A DNA stretch of 64,000 nucleotides from Bin18 sp965200355. Its GTDB lineage: Bacteria > Desulfobacterota > Binatia > Bin18. Below are positions 51,076-60,947 of this stretch, in pieces. Both the position numbers and the translations under genes were made by a program. The stretch covers positions 2,852,001 to 2,916,000 of the forward strand of contig OZ241351.1 of NCBI GenBank assembly GCA_965200355.1, in the 5' to 3' direction. The notes beneath the pieces are model-generated. The model was not told the origin of the DNA. It made no database searches and was given only the letters and a program-made list of their open reading frames with translations. The stretch's first letter is position 1. Every line of letters begins with the position of its first letter.

Positions 51076-52761
51076 ATGACCTACGATCTGCTCATTACGG
51101 ATGCTCAGATTTGTGACGGCACGGGCGCGGCGCGCTTTCATGGCGCGGTCGGCGTCAAGGACGGCATTATTACCGATATTGGTTCGGTCTCCGGAACGGC
51201 AACGCGGACCATCCACGCCGACGGCTGTGTGGTCGCGCCGGGCTTTATTGATATCCATACCCACTACGACGCCCAAGTCTCCTGGGACCCGCTGCTGACC
51301 TGTTCGGGCTGGCACGGGGTGACCAGTGTGCTCATGGGCAACTGCGGGGTGGGGGTTGCGCCCTGTCGTCCCCAAGAGAAAGATATTGTCTCGTGGGATT
51401 TGGTCAATGTGGAGGCCATGCCGCAGGACGTGTTGCTCAACGGGGTCCGCTGGGATGAGTGGGAGAGTTTTCCGCAATATATGCAGGCCATTGGACAACG
51501 CGGAACGGCGCTCAACGTGGGTTTTCTGGTGCCACTGTCGAGTTTTCGCTATTTTGTCATGGGCGCTGAAGCCTGTGAGCGAGAGGCAACTGACGCCGAA
51601 CTCGCCCGTATGACCACGCTGTTTCGAGAGGCCATGCAGGCCGGGGCCTATGGCTATTCGCTGAGCCTGCTTGACCAGCATATCGGCTATCAGGGCAAAC
51701 CCCTGGCGAGTCGGATGGCCACCCAAAAAGAACTCTGCGCGCTCGGTCAGGTGATGCAAGACCTGGGCCGGGGTGTCATCGAAATCGCGCTGACCCGGAG
51801 CGTCAGCGTGCTGACCGACGAAGAATTGGCCCTGTTGCTGGCCATAGCCGCAGCCAGCCAGCGCCCCGTCACCTGGCTGGCCCTCCTGGGCCGGTCGGAT
51901 AAACCCGGGGTCTACCGCTCGGCCCTGGACCGCCTGCAACCCTTTTTCGACACAGGGCTGCGGATTCCGCCCCAAGTCACCCCGCGCCCCATCCAGCAGT
52001 ACTACACCCTTAAAGTCCCCTTTCTCTTTGCCAGTCTGCCGTCGTGGAAAGAGGCGTTCAACCGCCCGCTTGCGGAACAAACCGCGCTCTACCAGAAGCC
52101 GGCGTTCCGAGCCGCCTTTCGCCAGGACTTGGAAATTGGTGGCGCGATTTTTACTAATCAGTGGCATCAGGTCCATGTCGTCAAGGTGACGAAAGACCAC
52201 AACACGCGGTATCTGAATAAAAGTATTGCCGATATTGCCGCGGAAACCCACCGCGACCCGATTGATACGCTGCTGGATTTAGCCATTGATGAAAACCTGG
52301 AAATGGGCATTACGCTGTCGGTCATCAACACAAACCCTGACGAAGTGCGGGAGTTGATTACCCACCCCGACTGTCTCATCGGGCTGTCCGATGCCGGGGC
52401 GCATGTAGACCAGCATTGCGACGCCGGGGTGCCGACCTATCTGCTCGGAGAGTGGGTCAGAAAGCGTCAGGCCATGACGCTTGAAGAAGGCGTGCGGCGC
52501 TTGACCGCAGAGCCGGCCACCTTTCTCAATCAACCCAAGAAGGGCCGCCTCGCGCCGGGCTGTGATGCCGACCTGGTGGTTTTTGATCCAGACACCATTG
52601 GTCCGCGGCCACCCGAATGGGTGCATGACTTACCGGGTGCCAAGCCACGGCTGATCGAATATGCGGCCGGAGTCCAGCATACTATTGTTGGTGGGCATAT
52701 TGTCTTTTCGGACAACACTCACCAGGGCGGTCTGCCTGGCGCGCTGCTCCGCCCCGCCTGA
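51076..52761 (+). CDS. N-acyl-D-amino-acid deacylase-type amidohydrolase (copy 1)
   Basis: 561 residues of the urease-like amidohydrolase superfamily. VVAPGFIDIHTHYDAQVSW carries the HxH zinc site, MGNCGVGVAPC the Cys loop used in D-aminoacylases, and GLSDAGAHVDQHCDAG the catalytic Asp with downstream His. These hydrolyse N-acyl-D-amino acids, dihydropyrimidines or similar amides. It is a close paralogue of the gene at 62270 (about the same length and all blocks shared); together they flank the hydantoin cluster. GGGGGGA precedes ATG. Confidence 0.9.
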   Translation: MTYDLLITDAQICDGTGAARFHGAVGVKDGIITDIGSVSGTATRTIHADGCVVAPGFIDIHTHYDAQVSWDPLLTCSGWHGVTSVLMGNCGVGVAPCRPQEKDIVSWDLVNVEAMPQDVLLNGVRWDEWESFPQYMQAIGQRGTALNVGFLVPLSSFRYFVMGAEACEREATDAELARMTTLFREAMQAGAYGYSLSLLDQHIGYQGKPLASRMATQKELCALGQVMQDLGRGVIEIALTRSVSVLTDEELALLLAIAAASQRPVTWLALLGRSDKPGVYRSALDRLQPFFDTGLRIPPQVTPRPIQQYYTLKVPFLFASLPSWKEAFNRPLAEQTALYQKPAFRAAFRQDLEIGGAIFTNQWHQVHVVKVTKDHNTRYLNKSIADIAAETHRDPIDTLLDLAIDENLEMGITLSVINTNPDEVRELITHPDCLIGLSDAGAHVDQHCDAGVPTYLLGEWVRKRQAMTLEEGVRRLTAEPATFLNQPKKGRLAPGCDADLVVFDPDTIGPRPPEWVHDLPGAKPRLIEYAAGVQHTIVGGHIVFSDNTHQGGLPGALLRPA

Positions 52762-52800
52762 CCCGTCCGGGGTGCGCCGTTGGGCTTTGCTTTGCGCCGC

Positions 52801-53544
52801 TCATTCGTCCTGTGACCAGCCGAAGGACTCGAAAATGCCGCTGTAGGCTTTGCGCTCCGGCGGACGGTAGGTCTTATACTTGCTGGTGGTTTTGCCCAAT
52901 TCGACCAGAGACTCGGCCAGCTTCACTGCGCAGACCACGCCGTCAAGGACGGGTATGGCCAGCTCCTGCTCCAACGCCGCCGCAAACTGGGTAAAGCCAG
53001 CGCAGCCGAGTAAAATGGCCTCGGCATCGTCCTTATCCCGGGCGTGGCGTGCTTCGATACGGAGCTTTTCGAGCGCCCGGGCCGGGTCTCGCTCGACATC
53101 AAGCACCGAGAGGGGAGAGGTGCGGATACTCACGACTTTCTCCCGAAAGCCATAGCCGGCAACCATTTCTTCGAGCATGGTCCGGGTCCGCGGCAGCACC
53201 GTCACAATGGAGAAACGCGCGGCCAGCAAAGACGCCAGAGACAATGAGGCTTCGGCGATACCAACCACCGGGCGCGTGGTTAATTCGCGGGCCGCGTGCA
53301 ACCCCGGGTCGCCGTAACACGCGATAATATAGGCGTCGCACTGTTCCGTTTCTCCGGTGTGGATCTCTTCAAGCAGACCGGGAATGCTCAGGTAGTCGTC
53401 GTAATAGGACTCGATGGAGGCCGGCCCGAACCGGGGGCTGACCGCTATAATATGGGTGCCCGGCCGGGCGACTGACTCGCCGGCCGCGCCGATTGCGCGG
53501 GTCATGGCCTCGGACGTATTGGGGTTGATGATCTTAATTTTCAT
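52801..53544 (-). CDS. Asp/Glu/hydantoin racemase-like protein
   Basis: 247 residues. MKIKIINPNTSEAMT, then IIACYGDPGLHAARE with Cys76 and ILLGCAGFTQF with Cys181: the paired Cys acid/base of the cofactor-independent Asp/hydantoin racemase family. It racemises substituted hydantoins so that both enantiomers feed the carbamoylase. ATG 53544 overlaps the next upstream gene's stop (ATGA) and forms the end of the operon. Confidence 0.88.
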   Translation of the reverse strand: MKIKIINPNTSEAMTRAIGAAGESVARPGTHIIAVSPRFGPASIESYYDDYLSIPGLLEEIHTGETEQCDAYIIACYGDPGLHAARELTTRPVVGIAEASLSLASLLAARFSIVTVLPRTRTMLEEMVAGYGFREKVVSIRTSPLSVLDVERDPARALEKLRIEARHARDKDDAEAILLGCAGFTQFAAALEQELAIPVLDGVVCAVKLAESLVELGKTTSKYKTYRPPERKAYSGIFESFGWSQDE

Positions 53545-54782
53545 GCCAGTGCTCTCTTCTGCGCCAATAACTTCTGCGCCAATAACTCAACCGTGTCAGC
53601 CAGCACATCTGCGCCCAGACAAATATCTGCCGGGCTGGTATCCTCTGCAACATCGTGGCTCCGCCCGCCAATGCTGGGAATAAACAGCATGGCGGTTGCG
53701 ATGTGCCGACTCAGGACCATGGCATCATGTCCAGCTCCGCTGGGCATACGCAGGCCAGGGACCGCCCGCTGCCGGGTGGCGGTCTCAATCGTATCGACCA
53801 GGGCCGCATCCATATCGGCCGGGGCGATGCTCAGCAGATGTGCGACCTCAGCGGCGACGCCCTGTTGCCCCTGAAACGCGGCAACGGTTGCGTTGATTTC
53901 TGCTTCCAGGCGCTCCAATACCTCCGACCGGGGGTCGCGGAACTCGACCAGGACCTGGGCTGCGCTTGGCACGACATTGCCGGCCCCCGGTTCAAAAACA
54001 ATATGACCCAGATTCCATACGCTCAGCGCGCTGCCAGCCCGCGCAAACCGCTTGAGCAACTCGGCGCACAGCCGAATCAGGACCGCGCCCGCGTCCCGGC
54101 GCAAGTGCATAGGCGTGGTGCCGGCATGGTCGGCCTGACCAGTACAGGTGATACGGCTGCGCCGAATGCCGACGATAGTCGTGACCAGACCGATGCGGTG
54201 TCCCTCAACCTCAAGCCGTGGCCCCTGTTCAATATGGCCCTCAAAATAGGCCACGTGCCGACGCGGGTCGAGTCGGGCGCGGGGTTGGCCGGCATAGCCG
54301 GCTTCGGTCAGGGCGCGGGTGAGGGAGACGCCGTGCGTATTCTGCGCGGTTGCAATATCCGCGTCCGACAACTCGCCGCAAAAGGACAAGCTGCCGGCCA
54401 GCGCCCGATACGTCCCCTCCTCATCGGCAAAGGAAATCACGTCAACGCCGAGGCCGGACCGCGGGGTCGATTCATTGCGTGCCCGAGCGACCTCCAGGCC
54501 GTATAGCACTCCCAGCGCGCCATCCAGCCATCCGCCTTTTGGCACAGAATCGGTATGCGAGCCCAGCAGCACAGCGGTGTCCACCCCTGGGGTCCGCCCG
54601 TACACATTCCCAATACCGTCTATCTCGGCCTCGAGGCCGGCCGCGCGCATTTGTTCGACCAGCCACTGCCGCGCGGCTCGGTCTTCGGGTGTAAAGGACA
54701 GGCGATGCACCCCGGTGCCAGCTTTGCCAAACTGGGCAAGTTGGGTGAGGCTGTTCAGCAGACGAGCGTGGTTGAGTTGCAT
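53541..54782 (-). CDS. M20-family amidase/carbamoylase (N-carbamoyl-L-amino-acid hydrolase-like)
   Basis: 413 residues of the allantoate amidohydrolase/carbamoylase group. AVLLGSHTDSVPKGGWLDGALG holds His and Asp metal ligands; ISFADEEGTYRALAGSLSFCGEL the Glu metal and catalytic residues; GHIEQGPRLEV and TGQADHAGTTPMHLRRDA the dimer-domain substrate motifs; and PSGAGHDAMVLSRHIATAMLF the last His. It hydrolyses N-carbamoyl-amino acids to amino acid, CO2 and ammonia, or related amides. ATG 54782 follows GGAGAC; the start of the family's N-terminal helix is there. Confidence 0.9.
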   Translation of the reverse strand: MQLNHARLLNSLTQLAQFGKAGTGVHRLSFTPEDRAARQWLVEQMRAAGLEAEIDGIGNVYGRTPGVDTAVLLGSHTDSVPKGGWLDGALGVLYGLEVARARNESTPRSGLGVDVISFADEEGTYRALAGSLSFCGELSDADIATAQNTHGVSLTRALTEAGYAGQPRARLDPRRHVAYFEGHIEQGPRLEVEGHRIGLVTTIVGIRRSRITCTGQADHAGTTPMHLRRDAGAVLIRLCAELLKRFARAGSALSVWNLGHIVFEPGAGNVVPSAAQVLVEFRDPRSEVLERLEAEINATVAAFQGQQGVAAEVAHLLSIAPADMDAALVDTIETATRQRAVPGLRMPSGAGHDAMVLSRHIATAMLFIPSIGGRSHDVAEDTSPADICLGADVLADTVELLAQKLLAQKRALA

Positions 54783-54795
54783 AGGCGTCTCCTCG

Positions 54796-56616
54796 TCACC
54801 TCTCCCGTTCGCGCCGCAGTTTCTCCGTGGCTGCACGGTCCAAGTGCCCCTCTTCGGTAATCACGACGCCATATTCCCGCCGGGCAGTGTCTCGGGTGTA
54901 GTACTCATCCAACACATCTTCCAACACCTGCTGCGGGTCGCGGAGATAGGGGTCGCCATAGCCCCCGCCCGTAGCACCCACGGTAATTAAACGCTCCCCG
55001 GCTTTGACGCTACGATAGGGGACTTTTGAGGGCAGGGCGACGGCTTCGTTATCGAGGGTTTTTAAGGTCAGGGTGCCGGGGATGCCTGAGCCGCCCCCGG
55101 CAAACCCCCAGGCCCCATAGACAAAGCCATCGGCTTCGACCGACGTGCCACCGTCACTCAGATAGTGCAACTCCTTAATCGAGCCCATGCCGCCACGCCA
55201 CTGTCCGGGCGCGCACGCATCCTCGCGGAGCTCGTAGCGTTCAACCCGCAGGGGCACGTGTGACTCAACATCTTCAATCGGATTGTTGCGGGTGTTGGCG
55301 TACAGCGTATCGACCGTATCCAGGCCGTCGTGACCGTACCGCCCACCATAGCTGCCTTCAAAAATTTCCAGATGGACCCAGGGGCTGTTATTCCGGCGTA
55401 TCCCGCTTGAGGCAATGGCCTTGAGATTGCCTATCCCCGCACTGACTTGGCGGGGAACGGCTTGGGCCAGGGCCTTCATGACCGTATCACTCAAAACATT
55501 GCCGGTGACAAAACGGGCGATAGTCGGGGCTGGGAAAATAGGGTTGGCTAAGGTGCCACGGGGCGCAATAATCTGAATGGGGCGATAGAGGCCGGCATTT
55601 TGCGGCAGGTCGCCGTATAGTGCCATGTCGAGCAGGACCGAGCGCAGCACCAGCCAAATGGCCACATCAACCGTGCCGACCAGCGGCATATTGATGGGCC
55701 GGTCCGACACCTGCGGGGCGGTGCCAGTCAGGTCTACGCGCAGTGCAGAGCCGCTGACCGTCAGAGTCACACAAATGGGCAGGTTGCGTCGGCTCGGGTC
55801 AGGGTCATCACTATAGCCATCCATATGGCCGGTGGCGGTATAGCTGCCGTCTGGAATCTGTTCGATAGCCTGCCGCATTAAGCGCTCGGAATAATCAAAC
55901 AGGGCGGCACAGGCGGCTTCGACCGTATGAAGCCCGTAGCGCTCAATCAGTGCGATATAGCGTTCAGCGCCGATACGACAGGCCGCTATCTGGGCTTCCA
56001 TATCCCCCACCACCAGAGCCGAGATACGGATATTATCGCGCAGCAGGTGCCAGACCGCCGCATTCCGTTGTCCCTGCTCAAACACCTTGATGGCCTTGAA
56101 CTGCAAGCCCTCGGCATAGGCATCAAACGCCTCAACAATGCCGGTGCTGCCCGGTGTCTGACAGCCAATATCAAGATGGTGGGCCGTGGTGACAGAGAAA
56201 CCGACCAAGTTATTGTGGTAAAAAACCGGTACACAAAACCCCACGTCCGGGCCGTGGCTGGCGCCGCCATAGGGGTCGTTGTGCATGAGGACATCGCCGG
56301 GCAGGATGGATTCGCCCCGCTTGGCGAGCGCGTCGAGTATGCCCCGTACATAGCCGGGAATAGGGCCGGACTGGAGGGGCGTACTCTGTTTTGATTCGCA
56401 TAATTGTTCGCCGCGCGCATTGACCAGGGCCGTGCCGAAATCCTCAGACTCCCGAATGATACTCGAATACGACATGCGCATGAGCTTATAGCCCATCTCC
56501 ACCGCGATATTCTCCAGCGCGCCCAGGATGACACTGGCCGTAATCGGATCAACGCCGGGCCGCTCGCCTCCTGTGTCACCCGCTGCCGGCTGCCCACTGA
56601 CCGCTGGTGCGCTCAT
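54796..56616 (-). CDS. hyuB: Hydantoinase B / oxoprolinase-type beta subunit
   Basis: 606 residues. DPITASVILGALENIAVEMGYKLMRMSYSSIIRES opens the HyuB domain; DVLMHNDPYGGASHGPD, TTAHHLDIG, RYELREDACAPGQWRGG and VGATGGGYGDPYLRDP complete it. With HyuA it forms an ATP-dependent hydantoinase, N-methylhydantoinase or oxoprolinase, here facing a carbamoylase and racemase. ATG 56616 has a strong ATAGGAGGAG; the frame starts upstream within hyuA. Overlaps hyuA by four bases. Confidence 0.9.
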   Translation of the reverse strand: MSAPAVSGQPAAGDTGGERPGVDPITASVILGALENIAVEMGYKLMRMSYSSIIRESEDFGTALVNARGEQLCESKQSTPLQSGPIPGYVRGILDALAKRGESILPGDVLMHNDPYGGASHGPDVGFCVPVFYHNNLVGFSVTTAHHLDIGCQTPGSTGIVEAFDAYAEGLQFKAIKVFEQGQRNAAVWHLLRDNIRISALVVGDMEAQIAACRIGAERYIALIERYGLHTVEAACAALFDYSERLMRQAIEQIPDGSYTATGHMDGYSDDPDPSRRNLPICVTLTVSGSALRVDLTGTAPQVSDRPINMPLVGTVDVAIWLVLRSVLLDMALYGDLPQNAGLYRPIQIIAPRGTLANPIFPAPTIARFVTGNVLSDTVMKALAQAVPRQVSAGIGNLKAIASSGIRRNNSPWVHLEIFEGSYGGRYGHDGLDTVDTLYANTRNNPIEDVESHVPLRVERYELREDACAPGQWRGGMGSIKELHYLSDGGTSVEADGFVYGAWGFAGGGSGIPGTLTLKTLDNEAVALPSKVPYRSVKAGERLITVGATGGGYGDPYLRDPQQVLEDVLDEYYTRDTARREYGVVITEEGHLDRAATEKLRRERER

Positions 56617-58691
56617 GCCGCTCCTCCTATCTGAATGAGCAGATTGCCGTGGGGGTCGAGCCGAAAACGACAATCTGGTGGCACCACGGTGGTCGAGTCG
56701 AGCTGTAAGATGACCGCCGGGCCAGTGACCTCCTCGTCGACAGGGAGCCGTTCACGCCAGTAGAAAGCCGTGTCCAGACTGCGCAGCTCATGCTGAACCC
56801 GAAACACGGACGGCTGGGTTTTGACCAGCGCGGCCCGGAGCGAGCCTGAGCCAGATACCGGCGCGGCCTGGATGTTCTGGGCATGACCGATACCGACCAG
56901 GCGTATGGTGACGATTTCAAGCGGACTGTCCGCAAAAAAATGGCCATACTCCACCTCGTGTTGGCGATGAAAGCCGGCGACGACGCGGTTGAGGGCCGGG
57001 CTATCGAGGGGGCCTTCGGGAACAGGGACCCGCAGCTCATACCCCTGGCCGACGTAGCGGACATCCGCAAAACGCTCAAAGCGGACCTGAGACCGGGCCG
57101 TGCCATCAGCTGCAAACTGCCGCCGCAAGGCGGCCTGCATGTCCCTAAAAGCCGTATTGAGCCAGGACACATCAAAATCGGTCGAGACCTGAAACGCGGT
57201 CTGGACCGCGTCGTACTTCACGTCCGAGGTGAGCAGACCGACAGCCGACGTAATGCCGGGGTAGGGTGGAATAAGACACTCAGGAATGCCCAGCAGGCCG
57301 GCGACCTCTGCCCCGTGGAGGGGTCCGGCCCCACCAAAGGCAACCAGCGTATACGCGCGCGGATCAATGCCCTTTTGCACGGTCCGCGAGCGGATGGCAT
57401 TGGCCATATTACTGTTCAGAATGGTGACTATCCCTTCGGCGGCTTCCAGGTCAGACAGGGCAAGCTGGTCGGCCAGAGCGTGAATCGCCTGTCTGGCGGC
57501 TTCCGCATTGAGTGCCAGCGCACCGCCGAGAAAGTTGTGGGTGTCCAGCCGACCCAGGAGGACATTCGCGTCGGTGACCGTCGGTTGCGTTCCCCCACGG
57601 CCATACGCGGCTGGACCCGGCTGGGAGCCTGCGCTCTGGGGTCCAACCCGAAAGCCGCCACCGGGGTCAATATGGGCGATGCTCCCGCCGCCGGCGCCAA
57701 TGGTATGGATGTCGATCATCGGGATCAACACCGGATAGCCGGCTATCCAGGTGTCGCGAGCCGTGGCTTCGCTGAACTGCCCGTCTGTGACCACGCCGAC
57801 ATCCGCACTCGTGCCGCCCACATCGAAGGTAATGAGCCGGCTGCGCTGCGACCGCTCGCCCGTCCAGGCTCCGCCCAGCACGCCCGCGGCCGGGCCGGAC
57901 AGCAGGGTCAGGGCCGGCTTCTGGGCAACCAGGCGTGGCGTGGCCAGCCCGCCGTTGGAGCGCATAATCCGCAGCCCTGCCCTCAGCCCTGTGGCGCGTA
58001 AGCGCTGGGCCAATTGCACAATATAGCCCTGGACCTTGGGTCCGATAAAGGCGTTAATGGCGGTCGTGGTGAACCGTTCAAACTCTCGGAACTGGGGAGA
58101 GAGCGCAGCGGAAGTGGTGACAAAGACCTCTGGGTATTCTTCGAGAATAATCTCACGCGCGCGCTCTTCGTGCCTGGCGTTTAAGTAGGAGAACAAAAAG
58201 CAGACCGCGACCGAGGCCACCCCGGCGTTTTTGAACTCCCGGGCCGCGGTGCGGACCGCCTCTTCATCGAGCGGCATCAGGACCTCGCCGTGGGGCGGAA
58301 TGAGCCGTTCAGGGATACCCTTGCGATACCGGCGGCGGACCAGGGGGCGCGCTTGCCAGGGAATCTCCTGCTGGATAGAGTAGTGATGGGGGCGCTGGTG
58401 GCGACCAATGTGGAGAATGTCGCGGTAGCCCTGGGTGGTGAGCAGGCCAGCCGTCGCGCCCTTATATTCCAACAAGGCATTGGTCGCGATTGTCGTGCCG
58501 TGGTAGATGAGGTCAATGGTCTCGAGCGGAATGGTCTGCTGCTGGCACAGCGTCGTAATCGCGCCCATGACCCCAATGGACGGATCGTCCGAGGAAGTGG
58601 GCATCTTATGGACGGCCAGCCGACCCGTCTCAGTGTCGGCAAAAACCGCGTCGGTGAACGTCCCGCCTACGTCAACCCCAATGAGTCTCAT
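56613..58691 (-). CDS. hyuA: Hydantoinase A / oxoprolinase-type alpha subunit (ATP-binding)
   Basis: 692 residues. The N-terminus RLIGVDVGGTFTDAVFA is the ASKHA phosphate-binding loop, and IYHGTTIATNALLEYKGA, FERFTTTAINAFIGP, SNGGLATP, LLSGPAAGVLGGAW, TFDVGGTSADVGVV and TIGAGGGSIAHID are the standard HyuA blocks. It cleaves the hydantoin ring with ATP. First gene of the hyu operon, divergent from a TetR regulator. ATG 58691 fits the family N-terminus; the longer frame adds 17 residues without homology. Confidence 0.9.
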   Translation of the reverse strand: MRLIGVDVGGTFTDAVFADTETGRLAVHKMPTSSDDPSIGVMGAITTLCQQQTIPLETIDLIYHGTTIATNALLEYKGATAGLLTTQGYRDILHIGRHQRPHHYSIQQEIPWQARPLVRRRYRKGIPERLIPPHGEVLMPLDEEAVRTAAREFKNAGVASVAVCFLFSYLNARHEERAREIILEEYPEVFVTTSAALSPQFREFERFTTTAINAFIGPKVQGYIVQLAQRLRATGLRAGLRIMRSNGGLATPRLVAQKPALTLLSGPAAGVLGGAWTGERSQRSRLITFDVGGTSADVGVVTDGQFSEATARDTWIAGYPVLIPMIDIHTIGAGGGSIAHIDPGGGFRVGPQSAGSQPGPAAYGRGGTQPTVTDANVLLGRLDTHNFLGGALALNAEAARQAIHALADQLALSDLEAAEGIVTILNSNMANAIRSRTVQKGIDPRAYTLVAFGGAGPLHGAEVAGLLGIPECLIPPYPGITSAVGLLTSDVKYDAVQTAFQVSTDFDVSWLNTAFRDMQAALRRQFAADGTARSQVRFERFADVRYVGQGYELRVPVPEGPLDSPALNRVVAGFHRQHEVEYGHFFADSPLEIVTIRLVGIGHAQNIQAAPVSGSGSLRAALVKTQPSVFRVQHELRSLDTAFYWRERLPVDEEVTGPAVILQLDSTTVVPPDCRFRLDPHGNLLIQIGGAA

Positions 58692-58772
58692 GCGTCGTCT
58701 CCACGTGGGGGCTACTCTAGCGAGTTTCTTCCTGCTTGACAAAAGACTCGAGCGTATCGTATGAGCTTGGAA

Positions 58773-58786
58773 TGAACACTCACTCA
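58773..58786. promoter_or_regulatory. Possible TetR operator between hyuA and the regulator
   Basis: TGAACACTCACTCA lies in the 133-bp divergent region. The form TGA...TCA with an internal ACACTCAC resembles operators of FadR/AcrR-like TetR proteins. Weak palindrome; candidate only. Confidence 0.4.
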
Positions 58787-58824
58787 GTTTGTGCAGCCCG
58801 GCGGCTCCAGAAAGGTTCTCACGG

Positions 58825-59553
58825 GTGAAGTCTCAAGTCTTACGCAAAAAACGCAAACCCTCGTCCCAGGTGACCGACGAAAAGCGGCTGCAAGAAGGGC
58901 AGGAACGCATTGCCGCCGCGGCGCTGAATCTTTTTCTCCAGAACGGCTATCACAATACCAGCGTGCGTGAGATTGCCCAAAAAGCCGGGCTCAGCGTAGG
59001 CTCGGTTTTTAATTATTTTACCAGTAAGGAAGCGGTCCTCTTCTTTCTGCTCTCTTTTGGCCAGGTCCGGGCTGAGGCCGGTTTTCAAAAACAGCGCGCC
59101 GAGTTTGAACGGCTCAAGCAGAATGGAGCCAGTCCGCGCGAGCTGTTTCTGCGGGCCTACGAGCAGTACGCGGTGCTGACTGACGAACTGCGGCGTAATA
59201 CGGTCTTGGCCTATCAGGAAACAAAATCGCTGACGCTGGCGGAGCGCAAGCGCTTCCTGGAGGGCGAAGAGCGGATTCAGCATTTTTTTGAGGAAGTCAT
59301 TGACTATGGGATCACCCAGGGGGCATTTCCACCGGGGAACACCCACCTCAAGGCCCACTGTTTATTAGTGCTGGCCCAATCCTGGGCGGTGCGGCATTGG
59401 GCGCTCAGCAGTTTTGCCAAGCTCGATGACTATTTAGAACCACTCAAGTCGATTGTCGTGGGGATTCTTGAGAGTGATTCCCGACACCTACCGGCCCTGG
59501 TCGCGGCCCAGCCTGACAAGGCGTTCGGCCTCTCACGAGAGATGGCGAGCTGA
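58825..59553 (+). CDS. TetR-family transcriptional regulator
   Basis: 242 residues from GTG 58825 (AAAGG nine bases upstream; a GTG at 58789 would also be possible). An N-terminal basic arm is followed by the HTH region ERIAAAALNLFLQNGYHNTSVREIAQKAGLSVGSVFNYFTSKEA-type text (short form: SVREIAQKAGLSVGSVFNYF), typical of TetR, then an alpha-helical ligand domain. Divergent from the hydantoinase operon and just upstream of the CoA-transferases, so it could control either or both. Effector unknown; an acyl-CoA is plausible. Confidence 0.92.
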   Translation: MKSQVLRKKRKPSSQVTDEKRLQEGQERIAAAALNLFLQNGYHNTSVREIAQKAGLSVGSVFNYFTSKEAVLFFLLSFGQVRAEAGFQKQRAEFERLKQNGASPRELFLRAYEQYAVLTDELRRNTVLAYQETKSLTLAERKRFLEGEERIQHFFEEVIDYGITQGAFPPGNTHLKAHCLLVLAQSWAVRHWALSSFAKLDDYLEPLKSIVVGILESDSRHLPALVAAQPDKAFGLSREMAS

Positions 59554-59651
59554 GAGCCTATGCGGTGCCGCGAATTCCAGGGCCACGCGACAGCTTTTCC
59601 TGATACCCTTCGTGCCAGGCTGCACGGAGACTTCGGGGAACCCTGGGACTA

Positions 59652-59677
59652 AAGGAGGGGGGGCATTAGCCCTCCTT
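59652..59677 (+). other. Perfect 8-bp inverted repeat upstream of the CoA-transferase operon
   Basis: AAGGAGGG (59652-59659), a 10-base loop, CCCTCCTT (59670-59677). No T-tract follows, so it is not a standard terminator. It ends 15 bases before the ATG at 59693 and could hide a ribosome site (AAGGAGG) or act as an operator. Confidence 0.45.
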
Positions 59678-59692
59678 CCTGGGGGCAGCGGT

Positions 59693-60940
59693 ATGGATGG
59701 ATTTCTGTTTGATGTCAAAGTCCTGGAACTCGCCGATGAAAAAGGAGAGTTCTGCGGGAAGTTGCTGGCCGGGGCGGGCGCGGATGTCCTCAAAATCGAG
59801 CCGCCCGGCGGGCAAGCCACGCGGGAGCTCGGTCCCTTTTATCACGACCACACCCACCCCGAGCGCAGTCTGTATTTCTGGCACTATAACTTTGGCAAGC
59901 GGGGCCTCACGCTCGATATTGAGTCGCCGCCGGGAACCGCCCTGCTCAAGCGGCTCCTTGCCGATGTGGATGTCCTGATTGACACCCTGCCGCTGGGGAC
60001 GCTCGAAAAGCTCGGGCTGGATTGGAAGGCCCTACAGACCATCAACCCGCGGCTGATTGCGGTTGTCCTGCCCCCGTTTGGGAGTAGTGGTCCGTGGCGT
60101 GACTATAAGGCCACCGACTTGGTCCATCTGGCGCTGGGCGGGCAGATGATGTGTTGCGGCTACAGCCCCACAGAAGACGGCAGCTATGACACCCCCCCGA
60201 TTGCGCCGCAGATGTGGCATGCCTATCACATTGCTGGCAATCAGGCATTTATTGCGACGGTTGGCGCGCTCATCGGGCGCGAGATGACCGAAGTCGGAGA
60301 GCGGATTGAGGTGCCCATTCATCAGGCCGTCAGCGTTTGTACCGAGATTGACGTGCCACACTGGATTTATGGCCAGACGCCGTGCTACCGCCAGACCGGG
60401 CGTCATGCCCAACCGGCCATTGGGCCTGAGGTACAGTTCCCAACCAAAGACGGTCGCTACTCCATTGTTTTGCCCAATCCGTTTCCGGGTGGATATGAAA
60501 CCCTGGTCGGATTTCTGGAGAGCAAGGGCAAAGCTGGTGACCTCAACCAGGAAAAATATCAAGAACCCAAGAATCGCCGTGGGCGCGCCTTTGCCGAGCA
60601 TTTTGCGGCTGTCCAGGCCGAGTGTGTCGCCAACTTTGATATGGAAGCAATCTGGCATGAAGCCCAGGAACTGGGCATTCCCTGGTCCCCGATTCGCCGG
60701 CCGGAAGAAAACCCCAACGATGTGCAGTGGCAAACCCGGGCCACGTTCTCTCAGGTTGAACATCCCGAGCTGGGCGAGTCCTATACGTATACGGGCGCGC
60801 CCATGCTGCCCCACGAATGCGGCTGGCGGCAAGGCCCGCGCGCACCGCTGATTGGTGAGCACAACCATGCCGTCTTTTGTGAGCAACTCGGGCTGAGCGC
60901 CGAAGAGTTGGCGGACCTACAGGCCCAAGGCGTCGTGTAG
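59693..60940 (+). CDS. CaiB/BaiF family CoA-transferase, subunit lacking the usual catalytic Asp
   Basis: 415 residues of class III CoA-transferases: VKVLELADEKGEFCGKLLAGAGADVLKIEPPGG, HYNFGKRGLTLDI, LPPFGSSGPWRDYKATDLV. In the region where the catalytic Asp is expected the text is APQMWHAYHIAGNQAF, with no Asp, while the partner keeps SYMDWSGAYY. Paired subunits with one inactive member occur in heteromeric enzymes such as BbsEF. ATG 59693 is in frame with homology; the frame begins at 59453 inside the regulator gene. Ends seven bases before its partner. Confidence 0.86.
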   Translation: MDGFLFDVKVLELADEKGEFCGKLLAGAGADVLKIEPPGGQATRELGPFYHDHTHPERSLYFWHYNFGKRGLTLDIESPPGTALLKRLLADVDVLIDTLPLGTLEKLGLDWKALQTINPRLIAVVLPPFGSSGPWRDYKATDLVHLALGGQMMCCGYSPTEDGSYDTPPIAPQMWHAYHIAGNQAFIATVGALIGREMTEVGERIEVPIHQAVSVCTEIDVPHWIYGQTPCYRQTGRHAQPAIGPEVQFPTKDGRYSIVLPNPFPGGYETLVGFLESKGKAGDLNQEKYQEPKNRRGRAFAEHFAAVQAECVANFDMEAIWHEAQELGIPWSPIRRPEENPNDVQWQTRATFSQVEHPELGESYTYTGAPMLPHECGWRQGPRAPLIGEHNHAVFCEQLGLSAEELADLQAQGVV

Positions 60941-60947
60941 GGTGGGT